Below are positions 51,309-60,274 of a stretch of 64,000 nt of DNA, in pieces. The stretch spans positions 168,424 through 232,423 of the forward strand of contig JAFQCI010000147.1 of assembly GCA_017416505.1 (NCBI GenBank), read 5' to 3'. The notes below the pieces were generated by a model that did no database searches, was not told the origin of the DNA, and worked only from the letters and a program-made list of their open reading frames with translations. How positions within the stretch are numbered: the stretch's first letter is position 1; each line of letters starts with the position of its first letter. The stretch is from Lachnospiraceae bacterium (GTDB lineage: Bacteria > Bacillota_A > Clostridia > Lachnospirales > Lachnospiraceae). A program made the position numbers and the translations under genes.

Positions 51309-52742
51309 TTAAAATGTAATAAAGAACTTTCCAATAAATAAAATAGATAAGAATACTGTCAAAGCAGATACTTCTTTTGCTTTTCCAGTACAAATCTTAA
51401 TAACGGAATAAGCAATCAGACCAATTCCAATACCATTTCCGATACCACTGGTTCCAATCATAAAGATTAAAGCCAAAATCACAGGAATAGTTTGTGAATA
51501 ATCATTATAATCTATTTCCTTTAAGGAGCCCATCATCAATACACCAACAAATACAAGAGCTGCCGAAGTAGCCGGTGCAGGAATCAGCGCTGCAATCGGT
51601 GCAATAAACATAGAAGCTAAAAACAACAATCCAGATACCAATGCTGTCAAGCCTGTACGACCACCCTCTTCTACACCTGAAGCAGATTCAATAAAGGTAG
51701 TAACCGTAGAGGTTCCGGTACAAGCTCCGGCACAGGTAGCCACTGCATCTGATAGCATTGCTTTGTTCATATATGGATAATTCCCATCTTTATCTAACAT
51801 ATTGGCTTTCTTAGCTGTTCCATATAAAGTTCCGATAGTATCAAACATATCCACCATGCAGAAAGAAACAATCGTCATAATGGCTGAAAATGTTCCAATC
51901 TTAAACAAACCTGAAAAATCGAATTTAAAGAATGTAGTATCTAACATATCCTGAAAAGGAGGAATAAAAGATGCACCCTTTAAAGAAGCAAAAGGATTAT
52001 TTCCCAAAATGACAAACTGTGAAATCCAATATGTGACACTGGAAACTACCATACCGATTAAGATAGAACCCTTCACCTTACGATACCCTAACACAGCCAT
52101 AACAAAAATTCCAATAAACATGGTAACGACATATAAAACCATAAGCGGATACTGGTCCCCCAAGGCAGCCTTTGTAGCACTTGGTCCATCCCCAAAGAAA
52201 TTGTTCAACATATAATAAACATTGCCTTCTGAATCATAAATACCTGCATTGGTAGTAAGACCTACATTTACCAGCATAAATCCGATACCAGCCGGTATTC
52301 CCAGTCTTACTGCCTTTGGAATAGCATCTACAATCTTTTCTCTTACTCTTAAAACCGTCAATATGGTAAATAACACACCCGAAATCAAAATGATAGACAA
52401 CGCAGATTGGAAGCCTTCCACATATCCTTCATAATTTTCATAAATAGTGCATCCTGCAATACTGATAACCACAGTGGCAAAATAAGAATTTAATCCCATT
52501 CCCGGAGCCAGTACAAAAGGCTGTTTTGCATAAAATGCCATAATCAAAGTTCCCACACCGGCAGAAATAACCGTTGCAAGGAACACCGCATTCCATAATG
52601 GAGTACCTACTGCAAACCCTGTCAAAAGATTAGGATTCAACGCAATAATATACGCCATTGTCATAAACGTAGTAATTCCGGCTATTACTTCTGTTTTTAC
52701 TGTAGTATTGTTTTGTTTTAGTTTAAAAATTTTCTCAAGCAT
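51309..52742 (-). CDS. NCS2-family purine permease (AzgA/PbuG group)
   Basis: This 477-residue transporter has about 12 to 14 membrane spans and the AzgA-group signatures: KTEVIAGITTFMTMAYIIALNP near the start, APGMGLNSYF, GIPAGIGFMLVNVGL, MVDMFDTIGTLYGTAKKA and TCAGACTGTSTVTTFIESASGVEEGGRTG. Members take up adenine, guanine or hypoxanthine by proton symport. The 55-nt gap upstream contains only a small GGTAT/ATACC hairpin and no purine riboswitch. The ribosome binding site is weak. Confidence 0.94.
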   Translation of the reverse strand: MLEKIFKLKQNNTTVKTEVIAGITTFMTMAYIIALNPNLLTGFAVGTPLWNAVFLATVISAGVGTLIMAFYAKQPFVLAPGMGLNSYFATVVISIAGCTIYENYEGYVEGFQSALSIILISGVLFTILTVLRVREKIVDAIPKAVRLGIPAGIGFMLVNVGLTTNAGIYDSEGNVYYMLNNFFGDGPSATKAALGDQYPLMVLYVVTMFIGIFVMAVLGYRKVKGSILIGMVVSSVTYWISQFVILGNNPFASLKGASFIPPFQDMLDTTFFKFDFSGLFKIGTFSAIMTIVSFCMVDMFDTIGTLYGTAKKANMLDKDGNYPYMNKAMLSDAVATCAGACTGTSTVTTFIESASGVEEGGRTGLTALVSGLLFLASMFIAPIAALIPAPATSAALVFVGVLMMGSLKEIDYNDYSQTIPVILALIFMIGTSGIGNGIGIGLIAYSVIKICTGKAKEVSALTVFLSILFIGKFFITF

Positions 52743-52797
52743 CTCTTACTTATATGGTATCATCAAAATACCACATACTCCTTTCTCCATTGATACA

Positions 52798-53391
52798 TTA
52801 CTCAATTCCCAAGGCATCCTTTGCCAGGCGGTCTGCCATATCATTATATTTATCATTGGAATGTCCTTTTACTTTTACAAATTGAATCTGTATTTTATCT
52901 TTTATGCTGTCATAAAATTCTTTGTATTTTCTGGTACCTTCTTTCGTGGTTTTCCATTCATTAAGACACCATTTCGCAATCCCTTCATAATCATGATAAA
53001 TCACCAATTCTTTGATTCCATGCTGCAATGCGTATTCCATAGCCGCCTTAGCTCCCATAATTTCTCCTGCAACATTTCTCATAAGTGCCAATTCGGAATC
53101 CTCAAACTTTTTCGAAAAACAGTACTCTTTGCCGTCCTGTAAAATCACCATTCCATATGAAAACTCTTTTGTATGTATATGGTAACTTCCATCCACATAA
53201 GCAATCACTGCATTTTCATGGGAAACTACTTTTTTCGTACCAGAGTTTAAAAACTCTTCCGCATCTTCTTTGGATGTAAAACTTTTATATGATGCTCCGG
53301 AAAAACCATCCACCTGTTTCTTACATTCGTCCCAGGTAGAAAAAATACCCGTTTTTCTTCCTGCCCTTACCGCATAATATTTGACTGCCAT
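52798..53391 (-). CDS. rnhA: Ribonuclease H with viroplasmin-type N-terminal domain
   Basis: This 197-residue protein has an N-terminal Caulimovirus-viroplasmin/HBD domain (KYYAVRAGRKTGIFSTWDECKKQVDGFSGASYKSF, residues 4-38) that binds RNA-DNA hybrids, then an RNase H1-like domain with the catalytic Asp in AVIAYVDGSYH, the Glu in NVAGEIMGAKAAMEYA and the Asp in FVKVKGHSNDKYNDMADRLAKDA. It removes RNA from RNA-DNA hybrids. It is followed by the purine permease. Confidence 0.93.
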   Translation of the reverse strand: MAVKYYAVRAGRKTGIFSTWDECKKQVDGFSGASYKSFTSKEDAEEFLNSGTKKVVSHENAVIAYVDGSYHIHTKEFSYGMVILQDGKEYCFSKKFEDSELALMRNVAGEIMGAKAAMEYALQHGIKELVIYHDYEGIAKWCLNEWKTTKEGTRKYKEFYDSIKDKIQIQFVKVKGHSNDKYNDMADRLAKDALGIE

Positions 53392-53405
53392 ACAACCAAT
53401 TACCT

Positions 53406-53801
53406 CTATTCTTCAATATCAGAAGTACAATGTGGACATTTCACTGCATCAATCGCAATTTCTGACTTACAATATGGACATTTTTTCGTAGTAGGAGCTG
53501 CTTCTTCCTCTTTCTTTCTAGGTATTTTATTTATCACTCTAATCAGCATAAATACAGAAAATGCAATTAATAAAAAGTTAATCACTGCCTGAATAAAAGA
53601 ACCATAGGCAATGGTTGCCTCTCCTACTTTAACAGATAGAGCAGAGAAATTAATTCCTCCTAAAATAAGTCCCATTAATGGAGTAAAAATATCATTTACC
53701 AAAGAATTTACGATAGCAGTAAAAGCACTACCTACAATAATACCAACTGCCATGTCAAGGACATTTCCTCTGGCAATAAATTTTTTAAATTCCTTTAGCA
53801 T
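53406..53801 (-). CDS. mscL: Large-conductance mechanosensitive channel MscL with C-terminal zinc ribbon
   Basis: This 131-residue protein is MscL, the homopentameric channel that opens under high membrane tension to release solutes. The N-terminal LKEFKKFIARGNVLDMAVGIIVGSAFTAIVNSLVNDI (2-38) and a second span at about 74-98 are standard. The usual helical C-terminal bundle is replaced or extended by CPYCKSEIAIDAVKCPHC, a four-Cys zinc ribbon. I start at 53801 on the family N-terminus and an AGGTGG site; the frame stays open for 39 codons upstream, inside the potD end. Confidence 0.94.
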   Translation of the reverse strand: MLKEFKKFIARGNVLDMAVGIIVGSAFTAIVNSLVNDIFTPLMGLILGGINFSALSVKVGEATIAYGSFIQAVINFLLIAFSVFMLIRVINKIPRKKEEEAAPTTKKCPYCKSEIAIDAVKCPHCTSDIEE

Positions 53802-53838
53802 AGTATATCCACCTTTCTTTTTTTCATGAAATATTCCT

Positions 53839-55368
53839 TTATTTTTTACTTTTATCTTTTTTCGTTTTCTTAACCAAAAGAACAAACACAATATAAAACA
53901 TAACCAGGACAAATGCAATCCCTGCCAAAATCAATACCGGTTCCGGTATCTGATTCAAATCAAAGCATCTTACATTAATCCACATCTGGTTAATATTTAC
54001 ACTTGCTTCATCATCAAAATAATTCATAACCGCAGAACGCTCAATAACTTCCTTCGTTGGATACTGTGCAAACAACTGTCTTTTCATTTGTTCCTTAGGT
54101 GCAACAATAATATACTCTCCATTTTCTTCTTCTGAAAAAAAGTAATCAAGATTATATTCCATGGTTTCTTCTTCATCTTCTGCACCGTAACACCAATCCA
54201 CATAATCAAACATGGTGCTGTCTTCACCGCCTGAAATTACAGAGGTATATCCGATGTAATACATATTTCTTACTGCATTATCGGGACGGGATACAAAATT
54301 GACAAAAGCTTCCGCTGCCTGTTTCTTCGCCTCATCCCCTTGAATACCGTCCTTTAACATAACCCATCCATCAAACCAAAGATTCGTAGATTCTTCCGGT
54401 ACTGCATAATTTAAATATAATCCATCTTCCTCTGCCTGATCCAAAGTATAAACCGCATCTCCGGACCATTGATAATTAGCGACAATTTTCCCAGTAACCA
54501 TGTCGGATTTTCCAGAATCAGTTTCAAAGGAATAAACATTCTCTTTTATATCCTTTAGAATTTTTTCCACTTCGTTTATGGTTTCCGGTGTAACATCATT
54601 CATGACCTCGGATAAATTATCATGATAATCTGCATCCTGAACAAAGTCTTTCTCTAATAATAATTCTCTTTTATAAATACCAAGGGCTGCAAAATAAGCA
54701 TCTCTTACATTATCCTTTATGGTTACTTTTCTATTATATTTTTCATTGGCTAAAATCGACCAGGTAGAAGCATCTTCTTCTGGTACTTCCTCAGGATTAT
54801 ACACAATCCCTGTGGTTCCCCACATATATCCTGCTGCATATTTCGCCCAGGTTTCGCCTCCTATTTCATTGGATTCAAAAACCTGACGGATATAAGGAGA
54901 TACCCCTTTTACATAATAATTATGTTCTTTTTCCTCATCAAAAAACTCATCACTGTATGGCTCTAGCTTTCCTTTTACCATAAGCTTCATAATCATATAT
55001 TCTGATGGACATACCAAATCATAAGTATCTCCAAGATTCAACTGGTTGAACAAATCTTCATTGGTACCAAAAGTAGAATATTCCACTTCTACACGTACTC
55101 CATACTCCTCATAGTACCATTGTTCAAAATCCTCAATCATACTATTTTGTCCAATAATCACATTGTCCTCAGATAAATCAATGGCTTCCTCTTCGTCCCA
55201 GTCACCTTCGTCAATGTATTCTTCCCAATTACAGATTCGTAACACCACGGGTTCTTCTTCCGAAGAAGGCGTTCCTTCGTTTTTATCTGCCCCTAACACC
55301 TCTAAAGGCATCATAGTTTGAAACAACAACATAGCAAAAAGACAAAAAGCGGTTAATTTTCGTTTCAT
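53839..55368 (-). CDS. potD: Spermidine/putrescine-type solute-binding protein with membrane anchor
   Basis: This 509-residue protein has a signal peptide (about 1-26), then a PotD-like periplasmic-binding fold: LRICNWEEYID, VRVEVEYSTFGTNEDLFNQL, YDLVCPSEYMIMKLMVKGKL and YAAGYMWGTTGIVYNP. Two features are unusual for PotD: a length about 150 residues above normal and a C-terminal membrane span (about 474-496) with a Lys-rich tail instead of an N-terminal lipid anchor. Its start overlaps potC by 4 nt. The ligand is probably a polyamine by family and operon. Confidence 0.92.
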   Translation of the reverse strand: MKRKLTAFCLFAMLLFQTMMPLEVLGADKNEGTPSSEEEPVVLRICNWEEYIDEGDWDEEEAIDLSEDNVIIGQNSMIEDFEQWYYEEYGVRVEVEYSTFGTNEDLFNQLNLGDTYDLVCPSEYMIMKLMVKGKLEPYSDEFFDEEKEHNYYVKGVSPYIRQVFESNEIGGETWAKYAAGYMWGTTGIVYNPEEVPEEDASTWSILANEKYNRKVTIKDNVRDAYFAALGIYKRELLLEKDFVQDADYHDNLSEVMNDVTPETINEVEKILKDIKENVYSFETDSGKSDMVTGKIVANYQWSGDAVYTLDQAEEDGLYLNYAVPEESTNLWFDGWVMLKDGIQGDEAKKQAAEAFVNFVSRPDNAVRNMYYIGYTSVISGGEDSTMFDYVDWCYGAEDEEETMEYNLDYFFSEEENGEYIIVAPKEQMKRQLFAQYPTKEVIERSAVMNYFDDEASVNINQMWINVRCFDLNQIPEPVLILAGIAFVLVMFYIVFVLLVKKTKKDKSKK

Positions 55369-56162
55369 GCTTTTTCCTCCTTTTTTCTAAGTGTCGAAAG
55401 ATTCATAACAACCACAACCAGTACAACTGCAATAAAAATAACCGTAGACAATGCCCAAAGTGCAGTTTTAATCTCCGTTTGAGAACCTCTGGTGGCATTT
55501 ACCACATAAGTACTTATGGTATCAAAGGTAGCCGGTTTTGTATAAGTAGTGATAAAATAATCATCCAATGACAAAGTAATTGCCAACATAAATCCAGATA
55601 AAATTCCCGGAATAATCTGTGGAATCACCACTTTTATTAGCGCCTTGGAAGGGCTGCAACCTAAATCCAAAGCTGCCTCATACAAGGAACTATCCATCTG
55701 CTTTAATTTCGGTATCACAGAGGTATAGACAAAGGGTGCTGATAAGGTAACATGCCCCACCAGTAAAGGAATAAATGTATCCTTTTCCATTCCTAATACA
55801 ATGATTAATAGAACACAAATAGAAAAACCAGTTACTACATCCGCATTAATAATAGGTATCTGATTGGCACTATGAATGACGGTTTTTACCGTTTTCTTGG
55901 AATAATAAGTTCCAATGGCACCTACAGTTCCAAGAACCGTAGCAACCAAAGCAGAAATAAGTGCCAAAGCCAAAGTTCCTCCTATCATATTCCGAAGTTC
56001 CTCTGTGGTAAATAAGGTAATATAGTTATCCATAGAAAACGAACGAATGGCTCCAATGGTAGTGGAATCCGTAAAACTATATACTGCAAGGAGCAAAATC
56101 GGAACATACATAAATAGTAATGCAAAACCAAGTATCAATGTGCTTATTATTTTTTTTATCAT
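55365..56162 (-). CDS. potC: Polyamine ABC transporter permease PotC
   Basis: This 265-residue inner-membrane permease has six spans and the ABC-binding EAA loop YEAALDLGCSPSKALIKVVIPQIIPGI. The N-terminal FMYVPILLLAVYSFTDS is typical of PotC. It overlaps potB and potD by 4 nt each (ATGA junctions). Confidence 0.95.
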   Translation of the reverse strand: MIKKIISTLILGFALLFMYVPILLLAVYSFTDSTTIGAIRSFSMDNYITLFTTEELRNMIGGTLALALISALVATVLGTVGAIGTYYSKKTVKTVIHSANQIPIINADVVTGFSICVLLIIVLGMEKDTFIPLLVGHVTLSAPFVYTSVIPKLKQMDSSLYEAALDLGCSPSKALIKVVIPQIIPGILSGFMLAITLSLDDYFITTYTKPATFDTISTYVVNATRGSQTEIKTALWALSTVIFIAVVLVVVVMNLSTLRKKEEKA

Positions 56163-56956
56163 AATGCTCCTCCCTTCTGCTCACCTTGTTCTTCTGACAT
56201 TTTTCCAGTTGCAAGAGTAACAATTAAAATGATAGCAAGAAGTATAATGGCAATCATTGAGCCATTATGCCAATCATATGCACTAAAGTAACTTCCTATC
56301 AAACTTCCCATGATATATGTGCTGTTATAAAGCATATCAAGTACAACATAATTCGTCATTGCAGGAAGAAATACCATAGTAATACCGCTGATAATTCCAG
56401 GAACCGACAAAGGAAATATTACAGATAAAAAAGCTTTTACCGGTCCTGCACCTAAATCTCTGGCTGCCTCTAATAAATTATGGTCAATTCCTATGATAGT
56501 AGAATAAATCGGCATAATCATAAATGGTAAAAAGTCATAGGTCATACCAATGACAGAATTTAAAAACGGATGAAATGCCAGATTATGTTCAATGGCAGTT
56601 AAAATCTCTTTTAATGCTGTGACTCTTAAAGTGAAGTTAATCCACATCGGCATCACAAATATCATAAGAACAATTGCTTTATTTTTCAGATTGCTTTTCG
56701 CCAGAATAAAAGCCACCGGATAAGCAATCAAAAGACATACTACTGTAGTAACAAAAGCAAGCACAAGACTATATACCAAAGTTCCCATGGTATTGCTTTT
56801 GCTAAAGAAGTTGATAAAATTTTGAATGGTGATATGTCCATTTGCATCTGTAAAGGCATAGTACATCAATACCAGCAATGGCACAAACACAAAACAAAAC
56901 AGATAAATTGCATAAGGAATACAAAGCTGTTTCCTTGAAAAACGAATTTTTCCCAT
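56159..56956 (-). CDS. potB: Polyamine ABC transporter permease PotB
   Basis: This 265-residue permease has six spans, PYAIYLFCFVFVPLLVLMYYAFTD at the start and the EAA loop LLEAARDLGAGPVKAFLSVIFPLSVPGI. It forms the channel with PotC. It begins 3 nt after the potA stop codon. Confidence 0.95.
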   Translation of the reverse strand: MGKIRFSRKQLCIPYAIYLFCFVFVPLLVLMYYAFTDANGHITIQNFINFFSKSNTMGTLVYSLVLAFVTTVVCLLIAYPVAFILAKSNLKNKAIVLMIFVMPMWINFTLRVTALKEILTAIEHNLAFHPFLNSVIGMTYDFLPFMIMPIYSTIIGIDHNLLEAARDLGAGPVKAFLSVIFPLSVPGIISGITMVFLPAMTNYVVLDMLYNSTYIMGSLIGSYFSAYDWHNGSMIAIILLAIILIVTLATGKMSEEQGEQKGGAL

Positions 56957-56959
56957 TTT

Positions 56960-58411
56960 TTATGATTCTCCTTCGGCAAATAGTGTAAGCTTAATTTTAT
57001 CTTTTGGAATAATGACACTGACATAATCATCTTCATTCCAAAGGTCTTCATCATCAATAATAAAGTCTTCTTCACTCTTGGTTCGAACCGTGTATTTGTA
57101 ATGGTCACCTTTATAAATCAAGGAAATAATGTTACCACATGTTCCACCCGCCTCAGCATCATCGCTCATAGATACATCCTGAATTTCGATTTCCACCTTA
57201 ACAGGAACTCCTGTTAAATCAAGTTTTTCTCCATCCTTAGTAATAAGATATCCTTTTTCATCCAAATGGGAACCTGGATATAACTTCGTAACATCACATT
57301 CAAATTCACCATCGGCAAATGCCACCGTATTATTCTTGGTAATAACACCTTGAAATTTATTGCTGATAGCTTCCGGTAACATAACATGTATCTCGTCAGG
57401 ACCGATTCTCATTCCTATTTTCTTCCCAACTTCATAAAACTTGGTATTTTGGATAACGATTTCATTTTTTCCGTCTTCCACAATAATTTCATAATGCATT
57501 CCTTTGAAAATAACAGAAGTAATGGTTCCTGTAATTTGTCCCTCTTGTGGTTCTGTAATCATAATATCTTCTGGTCTTACTACAACATCCACTTTCCTTC
57601 CAATTGGATAGTCATCCAAACATTCAAACTCATAATCTAAGAAGGTTACCTTCTTGTTGTCTGTCATTTTACCAACGTAAATATTACTTTCTCCAATAAA
57701 GTCTGCAACAAAGGCATTGCTAGGTTCATTATAGATTTCTTCCGGAGTTCCTATCTGCTGTACGATACCATCTGACATTACCACAATCTTATCGGACATG
57801 GTAAGTGCCTCTTCCTGGTCATGGGTAACGTAAATAAAGGTAATTCCCAGTTTTTCATGCATTCTTTTTAATTCCAGCTGCATTTCCTTTCGCATTTTTA
57901 AATCCAATGCTCCTAAAGGCTCATCTAATAATAAAACCTCCGGCTCATTAACAATGGCTCTTGCAATGGCGATTCTTTGCTGTTGTCCTCCGGAAAGAGT
58001 AGAAACTCTTCTGTTTTCGAAACCTGCAAGGTCTACCACATCCAGTACATTTTTTACCTTCTTTTTAATTTCTGCTTTCGGAAGTTTTTTTAGTTTTAAT
58101 CCAAATGCAATGTTATCTTCTACATTCAAGTGAGGAAACAAAGCATATCGTTGAAACACGGTATTGATGGGACGTTTATTGGGGGGCAGATTACTGATAT
58201 CCTTTCCGTCCAGAAGGATTTTTCCTTCTGTAGGCAATTCAAATCCAGCAATCATTCGTAATGTGGTAGTTTTTCCACAACCGGATGGCCCTAAAAAGGT
58301 AACAAATTCACCTTTTTTAATCTGAAGATTAATGTCTTCTACTATTACAACATCTCCATCATAACTTTTCATGATGTCTTTCAGTTCAATAATATACTCT
58401 TGCTCAGCCAT
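56960..58411 (-). CDS. potA: Polyamine ABC transporter ATP-binding protein PotA
   Basis: This 483-residue ATPase has Walker A GPSGCGKTT, the Q-loop in NTVFQRYALFPHL, the signature LSGGQQQRIAIARA, Walker B LLLDEPLGALD and the switch His in VTHDQEEA. It is about 120 residues longer than usual PotA. The extra length is at the C-terminus, where two successive TOBE-like regions seem to be present (VVRPEDIMI... and KVEIEIQDVSMSD...). The start at 58411 has GGAGG upstream; the frame extends 39 nt further. It heads potABCD. Confidence 0.95.
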   Translation of the reverse strand: MAEQEYIIELKDIMKSYDGDVVIVEDINLQIKKGEFVTFLGPSGCGKTTTLRMIAGFELPTEGKILLDGKDISNLPPNKRPINTVFQRYALFPHLNVEDNIAFGLKLKKLPKAEIKKKVKNVLDVVDLAGFENRRVSTLSGGQQQRIAIARAIVNEPEVLLLDEPLGALDLKMRKEMQLELKRMHEKLGITFIYVTHDQEEALTMSDKIVVMSDGIVQQIGTPEEIYNEPSNAFVADFIGESNIYVGKMTDNKKVTFLDYEFECLDDYPIGRKVDVVVRPEDIMITEPQEGQITGTITSVIFKGMHYEIIVEDGKNEIVIQNTKFYEVGKKIGMRIGPDEIHVMLPEAISNKFQGVITKNNTVAFADGEFECDVTKLYPGSHLDEKGYLITKDGEKLDLTGVPVKVEIEIQDVSMSDDAEAGGTCGNIISLIYKGDHYKYTVRTKSEEDFIIDDEDLWNEDDYVSVIIPKDKIKLTLFAEGES

Positions 58412-58482
58412 AGTTTCCTCCTTTTCTTCTTGTGCATAGTGTGCAAGCACCCTATCTGCCTGTTCATTGATGGACTTTTATA

Positions 58483-58531
58483 ACAAAAAAACAGACGGGC
58501 AGGCCTTATGTCAGACCAACCCTGTCTGTTT
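58483..58531 (-). terminator. Terminator hairpin upstream of potA (dtd terminator or pot attenuator)
   Basis: AAACAGACAGGG and CCCGTCTGTTTTTTT on the minus strand form a strong intrinsic terminator. An extended -10 promoter lies upstream of it (58614-58606), so transcripts starting there must pass the hairpin to reach potA. Confidence 0.8.
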
Positions 58532-58605
58532 ATACGCACTACATAAATCTAATATTTATTACATATTGGTTTATATATCACTTTATTAATTTACCAAACG
58601 TACCT

Positions 58606-58614
58606 ATTATATCA
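58606..58614 (-). promoter_or_regulatory. Extended -10 promoter toward potABCD
   Basis: TGATATAAT on the minus strand is a TGn-extended consensus -10. The -35 is weak. It would give a leader of about 190 nt before potA. Confidence 0.55.
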
Positions 58615-58718
58615 GAATTATGCCTAAATGAAAAGAAAAATTTATATTTTTTCTCTTGACAATGCCAAATCGAAATTTATCGTAAAATTCAAGGTCAAAA
58701 TACTGATAAAACTGCCTC

Positions 58719-59177
58719 TTATACACTGCGAAGGATTTCATTACTATCCAAAATAATGGTAAACGGTCCATCGTTTAATAATTCCACCTTCATATCTGCC
58801 CCAAACTCTCCTTGTTCCACTACAGGAATCTCGTTTTTGCATTTTTTAATAATATATTCATACAATCGATTTGCTTCCTCCGGTACTCCGGCATCCGTAA
58901 AGGATGGTCTGTTTCCCTTTTTACAATTCGCATATAGGGTAAACTGTGAAATCAACAATAACTCACCATTTACATCCTTAAGACCTAAATTGGTTTTTCC
59001 ATTTTCATCTTCGAAAATTCTTAAATTTACTAACTTTTGAACCATTTTATCTGCTATTTCCTCATTATCTCCCTGTCCTATACCGATTAATACCATAAAT
59101 CCTTTTCCAATCTTTCCCCTTACTACTCCATTAATGGTAACAGAAGCATGGGCTGTTTTTTGAATGACAAATTTCAT
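58719..59177 (-). CDS. dtd: D-aminoacyl-tRNA deacylase
   Basis: This 152-residue enzyme removes D-amino acids (and Gly from tRNA-Ala) from mischarged tRNA. It has the start [15 protein letters not shown], the [20 protein letters not shown] active-site motif (about 76-95, in the S-Q-x-T-L-Y form) and the C-terminal [11 protein letters not shown] with the second, GP-type motif. TTGGAGG precedes the ATG. Length is standard. Confidence 0.97.
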   Translation of the reverse strand: MKFVIQKTAHASVTINGVVRGKIGKGFMVLIGIGQGDNEEIADKMVQKLVNLRIFEDENGKTNLGLKDVNGELLLISQFTLYANCKKGNRPSFTDAGVPEEANRLYEYIIKKCKNEIPVVEQGEFGADMKVELLNDGPFTIILDSNEILRSV

Positions 59178-59279
59178 CTTAATCCTCCAATTCGGAATAA
59201 TTATATATTTTTTATTTCAATACAGTTTTCGATTCTTGAAGTATATCACACAAGAATTACTACATCAAGTAATGGAATC

Positions 59280-59366
59280 GTTACGGTTTGCACGTGAATA
59301 GTAACAGTTACTGTTCACTCAGTACCCTGACACTTGCTGTCAGGGTACATAATAGCATGATTCATG
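59280..59366. repeat. Composite dispersed repeat, inverted copy
   Basis: Read on the minus strand this has ATGAATCATGCTATTATG, then the GTACCCTGACA-5-TGTCAGGGTAC hairpin (59348-59322), then GAGTGAACAGTAAC and a second GTTAC...GTAAC pair. It is the same family as copies at 31893 and 34833. It lies in the divergent dtd/DUF3592 gap. Confidence 0.85.
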
Positions 59367-59413
59367 AAATCACGCCATTTACCAAATAAATCCTGTATCT
59401 TTATAGATTTTTT

Positions 59414-59442
59414 TGCCGTTTTATGGTACGATATATATAACT
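59414..59442 (+). promoter_or_regulatory. Promoter of the DUF3592 gene
   Basis: TTGCCG (59414-59419), 17 nt and TATAAC (59437-59442) lie 21 nt upstream of the ATG. Confidence 0.6.
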
Positions 59443-59463
59443 TTTTTTGAGGAGGAACGTAAC

Positions 59464-60171
59464 ATGAAAAAATATAGTGAATACTCTCTTTTTAGTATTT
59501 TCGGCTTTGTCGGTATTGTTATCCTGTTCGTTGGATTTTATCAACTGATTAAAACCACCACTTTCAACAAAACCGCAGTATCTACCACTGCTACCATCAC
59601 AGATATCAAAGTATATGACTCTGGTGATGATACTGAGCATCAGGTATTTGTCTCCTATGAATTTGAAGGGCAAACCTATGAAAACATACAACTTAACGGA
59701 TATTCTTCCACCATGCACGAGGGAAAAGAAATCACAGTCTATCTAGATCCAGATTCCCCAACAGATGTCAGGATAAAAAGCATGGAAGTGCTTGCAACCA
59801 TTATGCTGTTTTTCATGGGAATTCTCTTTTTCCTGATCGGATTTTTTGGTCTTTTCAACAAAATAAAAGCTGCACACCGTAAAAAATACCTGTTAGCCAA
59901 CGGTAAAGTCCTTTCAGCTACAGTGGATAATATTTATCGTAATACAGGTTATAAGGTAAATGGAAAAAGTCCATTTATCGTTGAATGCAAATATATGGAT
60001 GAAAATACTGGTACAACTTATCGCTTTAAAAGTGAAAATATTTGGACAAATCCAAATAACTACCTCGAAATAGGTAGTCCAATTAATGTCTATGTAGATT
60101 ACGAAGATTATAGTAAACATTATGTAGATACAGAAAACACAGGCACAGGAAAAATTGTAGATTTTACATAA
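59464..60171 (+). CDS. DUF3592 domain membrane protein
   Basis: This 235-residue protein has two membrane spans (about 10-28 and 101-122). Each is followed or preceded by a small beta domain of the DUF3592 kind: ATITDIKVYDSGDDTEHQVFVSYEFEGQTYEN with ITVYLDPDSPTDVR, and then KVLSATVDNIYRN...VECKYMDENTGTTYRFKSEN with INVYVDYEDYSKHYVD. The function of the family is unknown. The start at 59464 follows GGAGG by 8 nt. It is monocistronic. Confidence 0.82.
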   Translation: MKKYSEYSLFSIFGFVGIVILFVGFYQLIKTTTFNKTAVSTTATITDIKVYDSGDDTEHQVFVSYEFEGQTYENIQLNGYSSTMHEGKEITVYLDPDSPTDVRIKSMEVLATIMLFFMGILFFLIGFFGLFNKIKAAHRKKYLLANGKVLSATVDNIYRNTGYKVNGKSPFIVECKYMDENTGTTYRFKSENIWTNPNNYLEIGSPINVYVDYEDYSKHYVDTENTGTGKIVDFT

Positions 60172-60218
60172 TACCGAATTTTATTCATAGGAATGTTTTT
60201 ATACTAAAAAAAATTTTT

Positions 60219-60273
60219 AAGGGCTGTCGCACCAAAGAAAATAACAAGTTTCTTTATGCAACAGCCCTTTTTA
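60219..60273. terminator. Bidirectional terminator between the DUF3592 gene and rsmH
   Basis: AAGGGCTGT and ACAGCCCTT pair, extended by GCA/TGC, with A- and T-rich flanks. It is shared by the convergent genes. Confidence 0.8.
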
Positions 60274-60274
60274 T

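Noticed and set aside
52743..52797. Purine riboswitch ahead of the purine permease
   Set aside because: The gap to rnhA is 55 nt and holds only a short GGTAT/ATACC hairpin, too small for the aptamer.
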